Part shown: in pieces, positions 27,736 through 35,785 of the stretch
How positions within the stretch are numbered: position 1 is the stretch's first letter
Layout: the number at the start of each line of letters is the position of its first letter
NCBI RefSeq assembly: GCF_014905415.1
Contig: NZ_BNEO01000004.1
Span: 62,001 to 126,000 of the forward strand
DNA length: 64,000 nt
DNA from: Virgibacillus salexigens
GTDB lineage: Bacteria; Bacillota; Bacilli; Bacillales; Amphibacillaceae
Direction of reading: 5' to 3'
Position numbers and translations under genes: made by a program
The notes under the pieces: model-generated
Seen by the model: the letters and a program-made list of their open reading frames with translations, nothing else
Databases searched by the model: none
What the model was told of the DNA's origin: nothing

Positions 27736-29175
27736 ATGAAACAAAACGATATAGACAATTTAGGAGAAATAAATAAACTACCAATCGTCATCGTACTCAT
27801 AACAGGAGCTTTCTTGGCAATATTAAATCAAACGCTGCTGGCGACAGCGATCCCTCATATCATGACGGATTTACAATTAACTGAGAACACGGCACAATGG
27901 GTGACTACGATCTTTATGCTAGTAAATGGGATCATGATACCGATTACTGCCTTTTTAATAGAAACGTTCACAACTAGACGCTTGTTCATTACAGCAATGA
28001 GCATATTCGCATTAGGGACGCTCATATGTGCATTATCACCAAACTTTCTCTTATTGATGGTCGGTAGGATTATTCAAGCTGCAGGTGCTGGAATTATGAT
28101 GCCTTTAATGATGACGATATTCCTGTTAATTTTCCCAGTTGAAAAAAGAGGGACGGCAATGGGAACAGTTGGATTGGTTATCGGTTTTGCTCCGGCTTTA
28201 GGGCCTTCTATTTCAGGGTGGCTAGTCGAGCATTTTCCGTGGCGATCATTGTTTTATATTGTGTTACCTTTAGCAATCATTGATATTATTGTCGCTTATT
28301 TTGTAATGAAAAATATTACAAAGCGTACATTTCCAAAAGTTGATATCCTTTCTATTATTTTTTCAACACTTGGTTTTGGCGGTATTCTATATGGATTCAG
28401 CAGTGCGGGAAATATCGGCTGGTCTGATCGAGTAGTAATTATTTCTTTACTAGTAGGTTTCATTTCATTAGGCATTTTTATTACCCGTCAATTTAAATTA
28501 GCACAGCCCATTTTAGAATTTAGAGTATTTCAAAATAAAATTTTCACCATAACGATGATCATAGGGATGATTGGATTTATTGGACTTATTTCTGCAGAGA
28601 CGATACTTCCTATATATATGCAAAACATGGCAGGTTTCTCTGCTTTTGAGTCTGGATTAATGATCCTCCCTGGAGCTTTACTGATGGGAATTATGTCACC
28701 AATTAATGGTAGGATCTTTGATAAATTTGGCGCGAGGTATCTTGTTATTATTGGTCTTTTATTACTGACGATAACATCGTTTCTTTATACTAATTTGACG
28801 CCAGATACCTCTTTCGCTTATTTAACGGTTGTATTTGCGTTAAGAATGTTTGGGATATCGATGATTATGATGCCTTCTACAACAGCTGGATTAAATCAAT
28901 TATCCAATCGTTTAATTCCACATGGTTCAGCCATGACAAATACAATGAGACAGGTCGCTGCATCGATTGGAACGGCATTATTAATCACAATCATGACTGC
29001 TTCTACATTAAATAGTGGTAGTCAAGTTACTGCTATAGATCAAATTCATGGTGTGAATATCGCTTTTTATGTAGCAACGGGCATTTCGTTTATTGGTTTA
29101 GTCCTAGCTTTTTTTATTAAAGATAAAACACCAACAGAGAATAAAACAAATGCTGTACGACAAAAGGAAGCCTAG
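27736..29175 (+). CDS. MFS drug exporter, DHA2 (EmrB/QacA, LmrB-like)
   Basis: This 479-residue proton antiporter has about 14 membrane segments. DHA2 motifs are LNQTLLATAIPHIMTDL (about 27-43), TAQWVTTIFMLVNGIMIP, GRIIQAAGAGIMMPLMM and the GFAPALGPSISGWL antiporter motif. It would export drugs or other toxic compounds. No TetR-type regulator lies beside it. GGGGGGAAAAA precedes the ATG. Confidence 0.88.
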   Translation: MKQNDIDNLGEINKLPIVIVLITGAFLAILNQTLLATAIPHIMTDLQLTENTAQWVTTIFMLVNGIMIPITAFLIETFTTRRLFITAMSIFALGTLICALSPNFLLLMVGRIIQAAGAGIMMPLMMTIFLLIFPVEKRGTAMGTVGLVIGFAPALGPSISGWLVEHFPWRSLFYIVLPLAIIDIIVAYFVMKNITKRTFPKVDILSIIFSTLGFGGILYGFSSAGNIGWSDRVVIISLLVGFISLGIFITRQFKLAQPILEFRVFQNKIFTITMIIGMIGFIGLISAETILPIYMQNMAGFSAFESGLMILPGALLMGIMSPINGRIFDKFGARYLVIIGLLLLTITSFLYTNLTPDTSFAYLTVVFALRMFGISMIMMPSTTAGLNQLSNRLIPHGSAMTNTMRQVAASIGTALLITIMTASTLNSGSQVTAIDQIHGVNIAFYVATGISFIGLVLAFFIKDKTPTENKTNAVRQKEA

Positions 29176-29177
29176 AA

Positions 29178-29212
29178 AAAAGGATGATCTCAGCGGTGAG
29201 AATCATCCTTTT
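29178..29212. terminator. Bidirectional terminator
   Basis: AAAAGGATGAT pairs with ATCATCCTTTT between the convergent MFS exporter and DMT-type transporter genes, with T residues on both strands. Confidence 0.85.
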
Positions 29213-30166
29213 CTAATTTATTCCTGCTTTTTTTGGCGTCCATTTTTGTTTTCGGTCACTAATAATAGATAGCAAACTATGTAAAATCATTCCGATAATT
29301 ACGAATGAAATACCAATATAAGATAATGCTCCTGGCATGGGAACACTTAAAAATAATAATTCTCCACCTAGTACAAAAATTACTTCTCCAGATTGTGTAG
29401 CTTCTACTCCAGCGAGTTTATGGTTATCATGCTGTACTTGCTCTGTGGCATAAAAGAAAAGAGCTGTAGCTATAATGCCAGATGAAATGGCAACAATGAA
29501 TGTCTGCACAAGTTGACTTGAATCAGGGGCTCCGTGAGATAAAAACCCAAAAACTGATAGGAATATCCAAAATGGCATGGATGCAATTGTCATACCGAGG
29601 ATACGTTGAAAGGTATTTAATTCCCCTTTCACCATTAACATCATTTTTCGGTTTCCTAATGGATAAGCAAATGCTGAGATAAGAATTGGCACGACACATA
29701 AAATAACACTTAACCATGATACAGCAGATGCATGTTCAAATTGGATAAAGAACACCCCAACGATAATAATGAAAGAGATAACTACTGCACGATAAGGAAT
29801 ACGCTGTTTCACTTTTTGATTTAATAATGGAACGAGGATAGATCCTGCAATAATCGTTAATTGAAATGTCGCTGCAACTAGCCACCCTGGTCCATATATT
29901 GTAGCAAAGGTTAAGGGTGCATAAAATAAGCCGAAACCGACGGTACTCCATAGAATCCATGGCCATGGATGAGATCTTATATGTGTAAGGACAGGTTTGA
30001 CATTTTGTTGATAGCCAACAATAATGAATAACATAGGAAGCATAAATAGAAAGCGAAGGGAAGCGCTCCATGCCCAACTGCCCCCTTCTAATTCCATCGA
30101 ACGATTTAAAATGAATGTAACCGAAAAGAACAATGCCGCAAATATACCGATCAGTATTGCTTTCAT
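29213..30166 (-). CDS. DMT-superfamily transporter (multidrug resistance efflux, EmrE-like Pfam)
   Basis: This 317-residue membrane protein has about ten hydrophobic segments. It begins MKAILIGIFAALFFSVTFI with the conserved NRSMELEGG following, and ends in a basic cytoplasmic tail. It belongs to the ten-segment branch of the drug/metabolite transporters usually labelled multidrug resistance efflux. Substrate and direction are not established. Confidence 0.75.
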   Translation of the reverse strand: MKAILIGIFAALFFSVTFILNRSMELEGGSWAWSASLRFLFMLPMLFIIVGYQQNVKPVLTHIRSHPWPWILWSTVGFGLFYAPLTFATIYGPGWLVAATFQLTIIAGSILVPLLNQKVKQRIPYRAVVISFIIIVGVFFIQFEHASAVSWLSVILCVVPILISAFAYPLGNRKMMLMVKGELNTFQRILGMTIASMPFWIFLSVFGFLSHGAPDSSQLVQTFIVAISSGIIATALFFYATEQVQHDNHKLAGVEATQSGEVIFVLGGELLFLSVPMPGALSYIGISFVIIGMILHSLLSIISDRKQKWTPKKAGIN

Positions 30167-30335
30167 GACGTCACCTCGATACAGATATGTACCATCATAA
30201 CAAATACCGAAGTGTTTTGTGTGAAAATTTATAAAAAAAATGAACTAATTTTGCTTGTGAAATTTTATTAAGACACGTTACGCTTGTTAGAGAAGTTAGT
30301 AATAACAATGTTTGATGATTTTTGGGGGTATAGAT

Positions 30336-31316
30336 ATGACAGCGGTCCAACCAAAACATACGTTAATAACTGAGGCATCCATAAAGGGATTAATGCATAC
30401 CTATGACATTGGCCACGTGGATGAATGTATCTTTCTGACAAGAGGATTAAATGATACATATCGAATAAAAACAGCTAATGATTACTATATATACCGCGTT
30501 TACCGTCATGGATGGAGGGATTATTCCTCTATTCAGTTTGAGGCGGACGGGCTACAGCACCTGAAACAAAGGCGATTTCCTGTATCCTATCCGATAATTA
30601 AAAGTGATGGAACGATGATTAGTACCATAGAAGCCCCTGAAGGGACGCGGTATGGTGTGCTTTTTACATACTCTCCAGGAGAACGTCCCACTATCCAGCC
30701 AAATCATGCTGGGAAAATTGGGGAATTACTTGGTAAGATGCATAGTCTAACCGACGACTTTCGTTCATCAAATTATCGGGGATTTAAATTAGATGAATCC
30801 CATTTGCTCGATGAACCGTTATCACGAATCAACCCATTAATTAAAGCATATTTAGGAGAGGAAGCTGAAGAAGAAATAGCAAATGCAGTAAAGAATATAA
30901 AAAAAGAACTATCTAATAAGAAACTTGAAGTTGGATTTTGTCATGGTGACTTTCACAATCATAATATGCATATAAACCAAGGGAATCTCGAAGTGTTTGA
31001 TTTTGACTGCAGTGCAATTGGGTATAGAGCTTATGATATTGCAGTTGCCTGGTGGAATATAAGAAGCAATTATCAAAGTGAAGAAAAAGCTTGCTGGAAT
31101 GCTTTTCTGTCTGCTTATTTAGAGGAAAGAAATTTATCCGATGATGATTTTCAAAGTTTGCCGCTATTTATAACGGCTAGAAGAATTTGGCTGCTTGGGG
31201 CAATGCTGGAAAATGATGATGTCTGGGGGAGTAATTGGATAAATAAATCGTCTCTCGAATTATTCATACTACAGATTCAATCGGATCGAAATAGGGAAGA
31301 GAATAGAATAAGATAA
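30336..31316 (+). CDS. Aminoglycoside phosphotransferase-family (APH) protein
   Basis: This 326-residue protein has the protein-kinase-like APH fold. The nucleotide and catalytic loop is GFCHGDFHNHNMHI (Asp in HGDFH) with the metal-binding VFDFDCSAIGYRAYD after it. The N-terminal lobe has FLTRGLNDTYRI. Relatives phosphorylate small metabolites such as homoserine or choline, and antibiotic resistance is only one outcome. ATG 30336 follows GGGGG at six bases; the TTG/ATG pair at 30312 lacks a site. A small membrane-protein gene follows after 21 bp. Confidence 0.82.
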   Translation: MTAVQPKHTLITEASIKGLMHTYDIGHVDECIFLTRGLNDTYRIKTANDYYIYRVYRHGWRDYSSIQFEADGLQHLKQRRFPVSYPIIKSDGTMISTIEAPEGTRYGVLFTYSPGERPTIQPNHAGKIGELLGKMHSLTDDFRSSNYRGFKLDESHLLDEPLSRINPLIKAYLGEEAEEEIANAVKNIKKELSNKKLEVGFCHGDFHNHNMHINQGNLEVFDFDCSAIGYRAYDIAVAWWNIRSNYQSEEKACWNAFLSAYLEERNLSDDDFQSLPLFITARRIWLLGAMLENDDVWGSNWINKSSLELFILQIQSDRNREENRIR

Positions 31317-31337
31317 GTTAAAGGGAGTGATAACAAA

Positions 31338-31721
31338 TTGGTGTCTTTACCAACATGGATTTGGGTCTTTTATTTTATTTTCTTGGTTTTTACATTAACT
31401 ACAGCTTTAATCAGTAATTTTAAAAATAGGTCGATTTCATATGCCTACACAGCAATTATCTTATCGTTCGCCGCCCCGTTATTTTCATTTTTGTTTTCAG
31501 TGGGAAGACCAGAGGGTGTTCATTCGATTAGCTATGTTTTTTCACAAATTTGGAATGGAAACCTGTTTGCTTTAGCTATTGTGTTAGCAAATATCTATCT
31601 ACTATTTTGGGATGGACTTTTTATCAAGAATTATCGGGATCAGCTTATAAGGTATTACCATAGAGTACTCAAAAAAATACAAGATACGGATATACTGAAA
31701 AAACGTGAAAAATCACAATAA
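31338..31721 (+). CDS. Small membrane protein, 127 residues, unknown
   Basis: The product has three hydrophobic segments (about residues 5-24, 35-54 and 72-92) and a basic C-terminal tail (YRDQLIRYYHRVLKK). TTG 31338 follows AAGGGAGTG by eight bases. It probably shares a transcript with the APH-family gene. I do not recognise its family. Confidence 0.65.
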   Translation: MVSLPTWIWVFYFIFLVFTLTTALISNFKNRSISYAYTAIILSFAAPLFSFLFSVGRPEGVHSISYVFSQIWNGNLFALAIVLANIYLLFWDGLFIKNYRDQLIRYYHRVLKKIQDTDILKKREKSQ

Positions 31722-31774
31722 TAGATAAATTATTAACACCAATACGTAGGATTGAATTTAATTAATCTCTACAG

Positions 31775-31961
31775 TTGAAAAAACGCCATGAAAAATATGG
31801 AATGCTTTTCGCGGGCGCGGTCTGGAGCTAAGTCGGTATACAAAAATCGATCATCTGTCTGCATCTCTAGATACTTGTTATTGCAGCTGGAGTTCCCTTT
31901 ATTTTATTTACAATACTTACAACGGTATCCATAGTAATCATCAGCGTTTCAGAAAAAACCA
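31775..31961 (+). pseudogene. Possible remnant of a small membrane-protein gene
   Basis: The frame reads LKKRHEKYGMLFAGAVWS, then a stop (TAA), then further residues and a TAG, then a strongly hydrophobic ILVIAAGVPFILFTILTTVS ending in SEKTK. Restoring the two stops would give a two-segment membrane protein of about 60 residues. No start site is seen. This is the only content of the 31722-32025 gap other than the terminator. Confidence 0.3.
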
Positions 31962-31996
31962 AACGAATATTCAAGTATCATTCGTTTGGTTTTTTT
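31953..31996. terminator. Bidirectional terminator
   Basis: A 16-base perfect stem (AAAAAACCAAACGAAT with its complement) around an 11-base loop lies between convergent genes, ending in a T run on each strand. Confidence 0.88.
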
Positions 31997-32025
31997 CTTT
32001 ATTTAATTACTTTTGTGTCTCAAAA

Positions 32026-32961
32026 CTACTTTATTTTTATAATTATTTTTCCTTTTGCATGATGTGTTTCACTAAGCTGATGGGCTTTCTGTAGACCTTC
32101 CTCCGTAAGAGGGAAAGTATGGCCAATGGTAGGTTTTATTTTTCCTTCTTCAAGAAGTTCCGCAATTTCTGCTAATTGTTTGCCGTTTTCTTCTAACCAT
32201 AAGAATCCTGCAACAATACCATTTTCACGTGCTATATCTTCATCAGGTGGTTCCGCGATAGAAACAAGTTTTCCTCCCTCTTTTAAAATTTGAAAACTCT
32301 TCAGCTGTATATCTCCACCCATTGTATCCACAACGATATCATAATCTGATAAAATTTCTTCGAAGTTTTCTGTTTGATAGTTAATCAAATGATCTGCTCC
32401 TAATTCTTTTACCAGCGCTTCGTTTTTTTCGCTAGCGGTTGTCGCCACATACGCACCAAAATACTTGGCGATTTGGATAGCGAAGCTACCTACACCGCCT
32501 GAACCAGCATGAATCAATACGTTGTCTCCTTGCTTGATTTTGGCAAAGTCTACAAGGCATTGCCAAGCAGTTAATCCAGCCAATGGAACACCAGCCGCTT
32601 CATCGAACGTGATGGAGGAAGGTAGTTTGGCTAATCGTTTCTCATCTACTGCTGTGTATTCTGCATAAGTGCCATTAGCTGTTGTGGCGGGTCTTGCAAA
32701 TACACGATCTCCAACTTGAAATTGAGTCACTTCTTCTCCTACTTGTTTCACAATCCCTGCTGCATCCCAGCCTAGGATAATAGGGAAGTCAAAATCAAAC
32801 TTCTCCTTTAAATAGCCTTCACGAAGTTTCCAGTCAATTGGATTAACGGCTGTTGCGTGCAATTCAACCAAAACTTGATTATTCTTTATAGTAGGTAAGG
32901 GTACTTCTTGTTCTTTAAGTTGTTCCGATTTACCATAATTAGTGATAACAATTGCTTTCAT
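32026..32961 (-). CDS. Zinc-independent quinone oxidoreductase / MDR-family alcohol dehydrogenase
   Basis: This 311-residue NADPH-dependent reductase of the medium-chain family has HATAVNPIDWKLREG, GWDAAGIV, the nucleotide-binding HAGSGGVGSFAIQIAK and HHAKGKIIIKI at the end. Structural zinc cysteines are absent, as in quinone reductases. ATG 32961 follows AGAAGGG by six bases and is preferred to the codon at 32979, which overlaps that site. Substrate unknown. Confidence 0.87.
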   Translation of the reverse strand: MKAIVITNYGKSEQLKEQEVPLPTIKNNQVLVELHATAVNPIDWKLREGYLKEKFDFDFPIILGWDAAGIVKQVGEEVTQFQVGDRVFARPATTANGTYAEYTAVDEKRLAKLPSSITFDEAAGVPLAGLTAWQCLVDFAKIKQGDNVLIHAGSGGVGSFAIQIAKYFGAYVATTASEKNEALVKELGADHLINYQTENFEEILSDYDIVVDTMGGDIQLKSFQILKEGGKLVSIAEPPDEDIARENGIVAGFLWLEENGKQLAEIAELLEEGKIKPTIGHTFPLTEEGLQKAHQLSETHHAKGKIIIKIK

Positions 32962-33042
32962 TTTTAACCCTTCTTTCATAGCGTACTATTTATCATTTTC
33001 CCGATTCTATTTTCGTTAATCATAAATAAGAGGTGATTTTTT

Positions 33043-33549
33043 TTGGAAACGTTAACTTCATTTGAACCAATCTTACCTTCTGATCCTATTGTTCTTATTT
33101 TAGGATCGATGCCAGGTGGGATTTCATTAGAAAAGCAAGAATACTATGGAAATCCTCGAAATCATTTTTGGAAAATCATGTTTACTTTATTTGATAAACC
33201 TTTAAAAGAGGATTACCATGAAAAAATAAAACTCTGCAAACAGCATCAAATCGCCTTGTGGGATACAATTGCAAATTGTTATCGTGAAGGTAGTCTCGAT
33301 GCCAATATCAAGAAAGAAGTCCCTAATAATATTTTAGAGTTGTTAGATAAGTACCCAACAATTAAATTAATCGCTTGTAACGGGGGGAAATCGTATCAAA
33401 CGTTTAGGAAGTATTTTTCAACGGCGTTAATTAAACCAGTAGATGTAGTTAAGTTACCTTCAACAAGTCCGATTCCTGGGAGGTACACGAAGTCATTTTC
33501 AGGAAAACTGGAAGAATGGAAAGTTATTCTTTCATATCTTAGCGAATAG
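33043..33549 (+). CDS. DNA-deoxyinosine glycosylase (uracil-DNA glycosylase superfamily)
   Basis: This 168-residue base-excision repair enzyme resembles the hypoxanthine-type UDG family. Motif I is LILGSMPGGISLEKQEYYGN with the following PRNHFW, and motif II is KLPSTSPIPGRY. These proteins remove deaminated bases such as hypoxanthine from DNA. A TTG start at 33043 follows AGAGGTG. It is divergent from the quinone reductase gene. Confidence 0.82.
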   Translation: METLTSFEPILPSDPIVLILGSMPGGISLEKQEYYGNPRNHFWKIMFTLFDKPLKEDYHEKIKLCKQHQIALWDTIANCYREGSLDANIKKEVPNNILELLDKYPTIKLIACNGGKSYQTFRKYFSTALIKPVDVVKLPSTSPIPGRYTKSFSGKLEEWKVILSYLSE

Positions 33550-33731
33550 TACAAAAACAAAGCGAATAACCCTCAAAAAATCAATATTTATGTCGATTAT
33601 CTATGTCAAAATAGGGTATAATAATAATACTTAGATAATTCATTACATTTAACTTGATTATGAATATTTTTGATGGAAACGTAATAAGATTACATTGGTT
33701 GTTTTTTAAGTAAAGGTTATGGCGAGATAGA

Positions 33732-34051
33732 GGTTGGGGACGGCAAATGAGTCGCAAGCGGCAACTTGCGACTCAGACAGAGATATCCGCAAGGAACGGC
33801 GACATTGCAACATAGGATACAAACGCATCTCACCTGATCCTTGTTACTATCGTCGACAGGGTGCTTACTTGTTTTCTCGGCTATTTACAATCAACAATAC
33901 AAGCGTGGCGAACGAGAACATCAGCTCAAGTGTCTTGTCAATTGGTATCAATTTTTTTCAGCCCCTTTCCCTTAGGGGATTACCAGTCGCCAAGTATAAG
34001 AAGCCTTTTCACTAAGCTTCCATCTTACACCCTGCATATCCTGTCCCCACC
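33732..34051. repeat. Hairpin-rich element with complementary ends (MITE- or REP-like)
   Basis: The ends are complementary: GGTTGGGGACGG at 33732-33743 against CCTGTCCCCACC at 34040-34051. Just inside the left end is a perfect hairpin GAGTCGCAAG/CTTGCGACTC (33749-33774); near the right end is CCCC/GGGG (33962-33978). By eye it is richer in G and C than its surroundings and has no good coding signal. The GGGGACAG-type end resembles repeats linked to REP-associated transposases, from memory. It could be a non-autonomous mobile element or a structured RNA. Confidence 0.5.
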
Positions 34052-34293
34052 ATTATACTATAAATAATGTAATAATTGTGGAAATTATTAGGAAATGGTA
34101 TAAAATTCACAGATTTCAGTTTTTTGAGTATAAACTGCCTATTCATGGACAGGCTTTCCATGGGTTAGAAGCCCTGTGAAACAAGTATGTGTAAAGGGTT
34201 ACAGAGATTATATTGGTAGTATTAATCGACGATAATTATGTTACGGGATGTGAATATTTGCTTAGTTCCTGTAATATTTTGAAAAATTGATAC

Positions 34294-34322
34294 TTGATTT
34301 ATTTTTCTATATTACGTATACT
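34294..34322 (+). promoter_or_regulatory. Sigma-A promoter for the T-box transcript
   Basis: TTGATT and TATACT are separated by exactly 17 bases, just upstream of the T-box Stem I. Confidence 0.75.
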
Positions 34323-34337
34323 ATTTGTAAATTTAGC

Positions 34338-34637
34338 AATTAAAAGGCGATGACAGAGAAAAGTAGGGTTTGAATTGTTTATTCAGAGAGCTTCGTTTGC
34401 TGAGAAGAAGTTAAACGTCAAACTTGAACAATGGTCTCATAGAGCTTCGAACTGAACATAATTTTTATTATAAGTAGGTTGCGACGGGATTTGGTACTCG
34501 TTATTAATATCATAGTATCCATGCTAATATAGCTAGTGTACTTATAAAGGCTATTTATGTAATTAAATAGTGAAATAAGGTGGTACCATGTTACAAACCA
34601 CGTCCTTATCGATTCTACGGTAAAGACGTGGTTTTTT
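34338..34637 (+). ncRNA. T-box riboswitch (probable Met specifier) with terminator
   Basis: Stem I contains GGCGATGACAGAG, AGTA box (34362-34365), arms GTTTGAATTGTTTA and TAAACGTCAAAC, and the apical CAGAGAGC...GCTGAGAAG. The AAGTAGGTTGCGACGGG block follows, then the T-box AAGGTGGTACCATG (34577-34590). The terminator is AACCACGTC (34596-34604) with GACGTGGTT (34625-34633) and a T run. The specifier loop reads GAACAATGG. The antiterminator UGGU implies a tRNA with discriminator A73, which fits Met (AUG) better than Asn or Gln. The specifier call is inference. Confidence 0.88.
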
Positions 34638-34662
34638 AGTTAATCATATTGGAGGGGTTCAC

Positions 34663-35505
34663 ATGTTTAAGCAACTTGTATTACAAACAGACTTTGGGGT
34701 GAGTGATGGAGCAGTTAGTGCTATGTATGGGGTAGCAATTTCAGTGGATCCTGAAGTTCGAATCTTTGATTTGACCCATGACATACCACCGTATAATATA
34801 TGGAATGCTTCTTATCGTTTGTATCAAACAATTTCATATTGGCCGAAAGACACCGTTTTTGTATCTGTCGTAGATCCTGGGGTAGGGACGAACAGACTGA
34901 GTATCGTTATAAAAACGACAGATAATCATTATATTGTAACACCTAATAATGGGACACTAACCCATATAAAAGAACATATTGGAATAAGAGAAGCACGAAT
35001 TATTGATGAAAATGTAAACCGTTTACCGCAATCTGGAGATTCTTATACATTTCATGGTCGTGATGTGTATGTCTATACAGGAGCAAGATTGGCGTCTTCT
35101 GTGATAAATTTTGAAGAAGTGGGTCCAGAAATAGATGTAGACACTGTAATTAGTTTACCTAAGCCAAATCCAACGGTCGAAAATGGAGAAGTATTCGGAC
35201 ATATTGATATATTGGATGTGCGGTTTGGCAACCTTTGGACGAACATTGATCGAGAATCTTTTGAAGCGGCAGGAATAGCGTATGGTGACTTGTTAAATGT
35301 GAGAATTACCAACAATTCTCATGAAGTATATAATAATAGCATGACATTTGGACGTTCTTTTGCTGATACTCAATTAGGGGAACCATTAATCTATGTAAAT
35401 TCATTAGACAAACTCGGTGTTGCATTAAATCAAGGATCGTTTGCAAACGCATATCATATTGGTACAGGAGCTAGTTGGAAGATAAGCATATCTAAAACAG
35501 TATAG
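34663..35505 (+). CDS. DUF62 family, S-adenosylmethionine hydrolase-like (SAM hydroxide adenosyltransferase)
   Basis: This is a 280-residue DUF62 (SAM_adeno_trans) protein. Studied relatives split S-adenosylmethionine into adenosine and methionine. The proposed catalytic set is present: Asp71 and Arg78 in VVDPGVGTNR and His131 in YTFHGRD, with the same seven-residue Asp-Arg spacing as the archaeal enzymes. The N-terminal LQTDFGVSDGAVSAMYG is diagnostic. GGAGGGG precedes the ATG. The T-box directly upstream would raise expression when a tRNA, probably tRNA-Met, is uncharged, so releasing methionine from SAM is a plausible role. A terminator follows, so the gene is monocistronic. Confidence 0.85.
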   Translation: MFKQLVLQTDFGVSDGAVSAMYGVAISVDPEVRIFDLTHDIPPYNIWNASYRLYQTISYWPKDTVFVSVVDPGVGTNRLSIVIKTTDNHYIVTPNNGTLTHIKEHIGIREARIIDENVNRLPQSGDSYTFHGRDVYVYTGARLASSVINFEEVGPEIDVDTVISLPKPNPTVENGEVFGHIDILDVRFGNLWTNIDRESFEAAGIAYGDLLNVRITNNSHEVYNNSMTFGRSFADTQLGEPLIYVNSLDKLGVALNQGSFANAYHIGTGASWKISISKTV

Positions 35506-35561
35506 TCACATATTTTAAGAAACTGGATAGAGATTGTCCACATAAGTATATTAAATATATT

Positions 35562-35588
35562 GACCTGCTAATAAAAAGCAGGTCTTTT
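35562..35588 (+). terminator. Terminator after DUF62 gene
   Basis: GACCTGCT pairs with AGCAGGTC around a seven-base loop, followed by four T residues. Confidence 0.75.
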
Positions 35589-35785
35589 ACATATTCCTAT
35601 AAGTATCCCGTTGTATCCGGTTGCATTCATTTACATATCACAAAAAGAATATTGTGAATACAATATCTTCCTGAAAATGGCTGGATTTACTTCTACAACG
35701 TTGTTATAATCATCCATTATATTATCGTTTTTTTGCCCTAAGATGAATAGTCATTCATTTATTATGTAAAAAGAGGTTGAGTTGT

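Noticed and set aside
33734-34067. Open frames of 68-93 residues inside the hairpin element
   Set aside because: No ribosome site, Cys/Arg/Tyr-rich unnatural composition, and they lie over inverted repeats.
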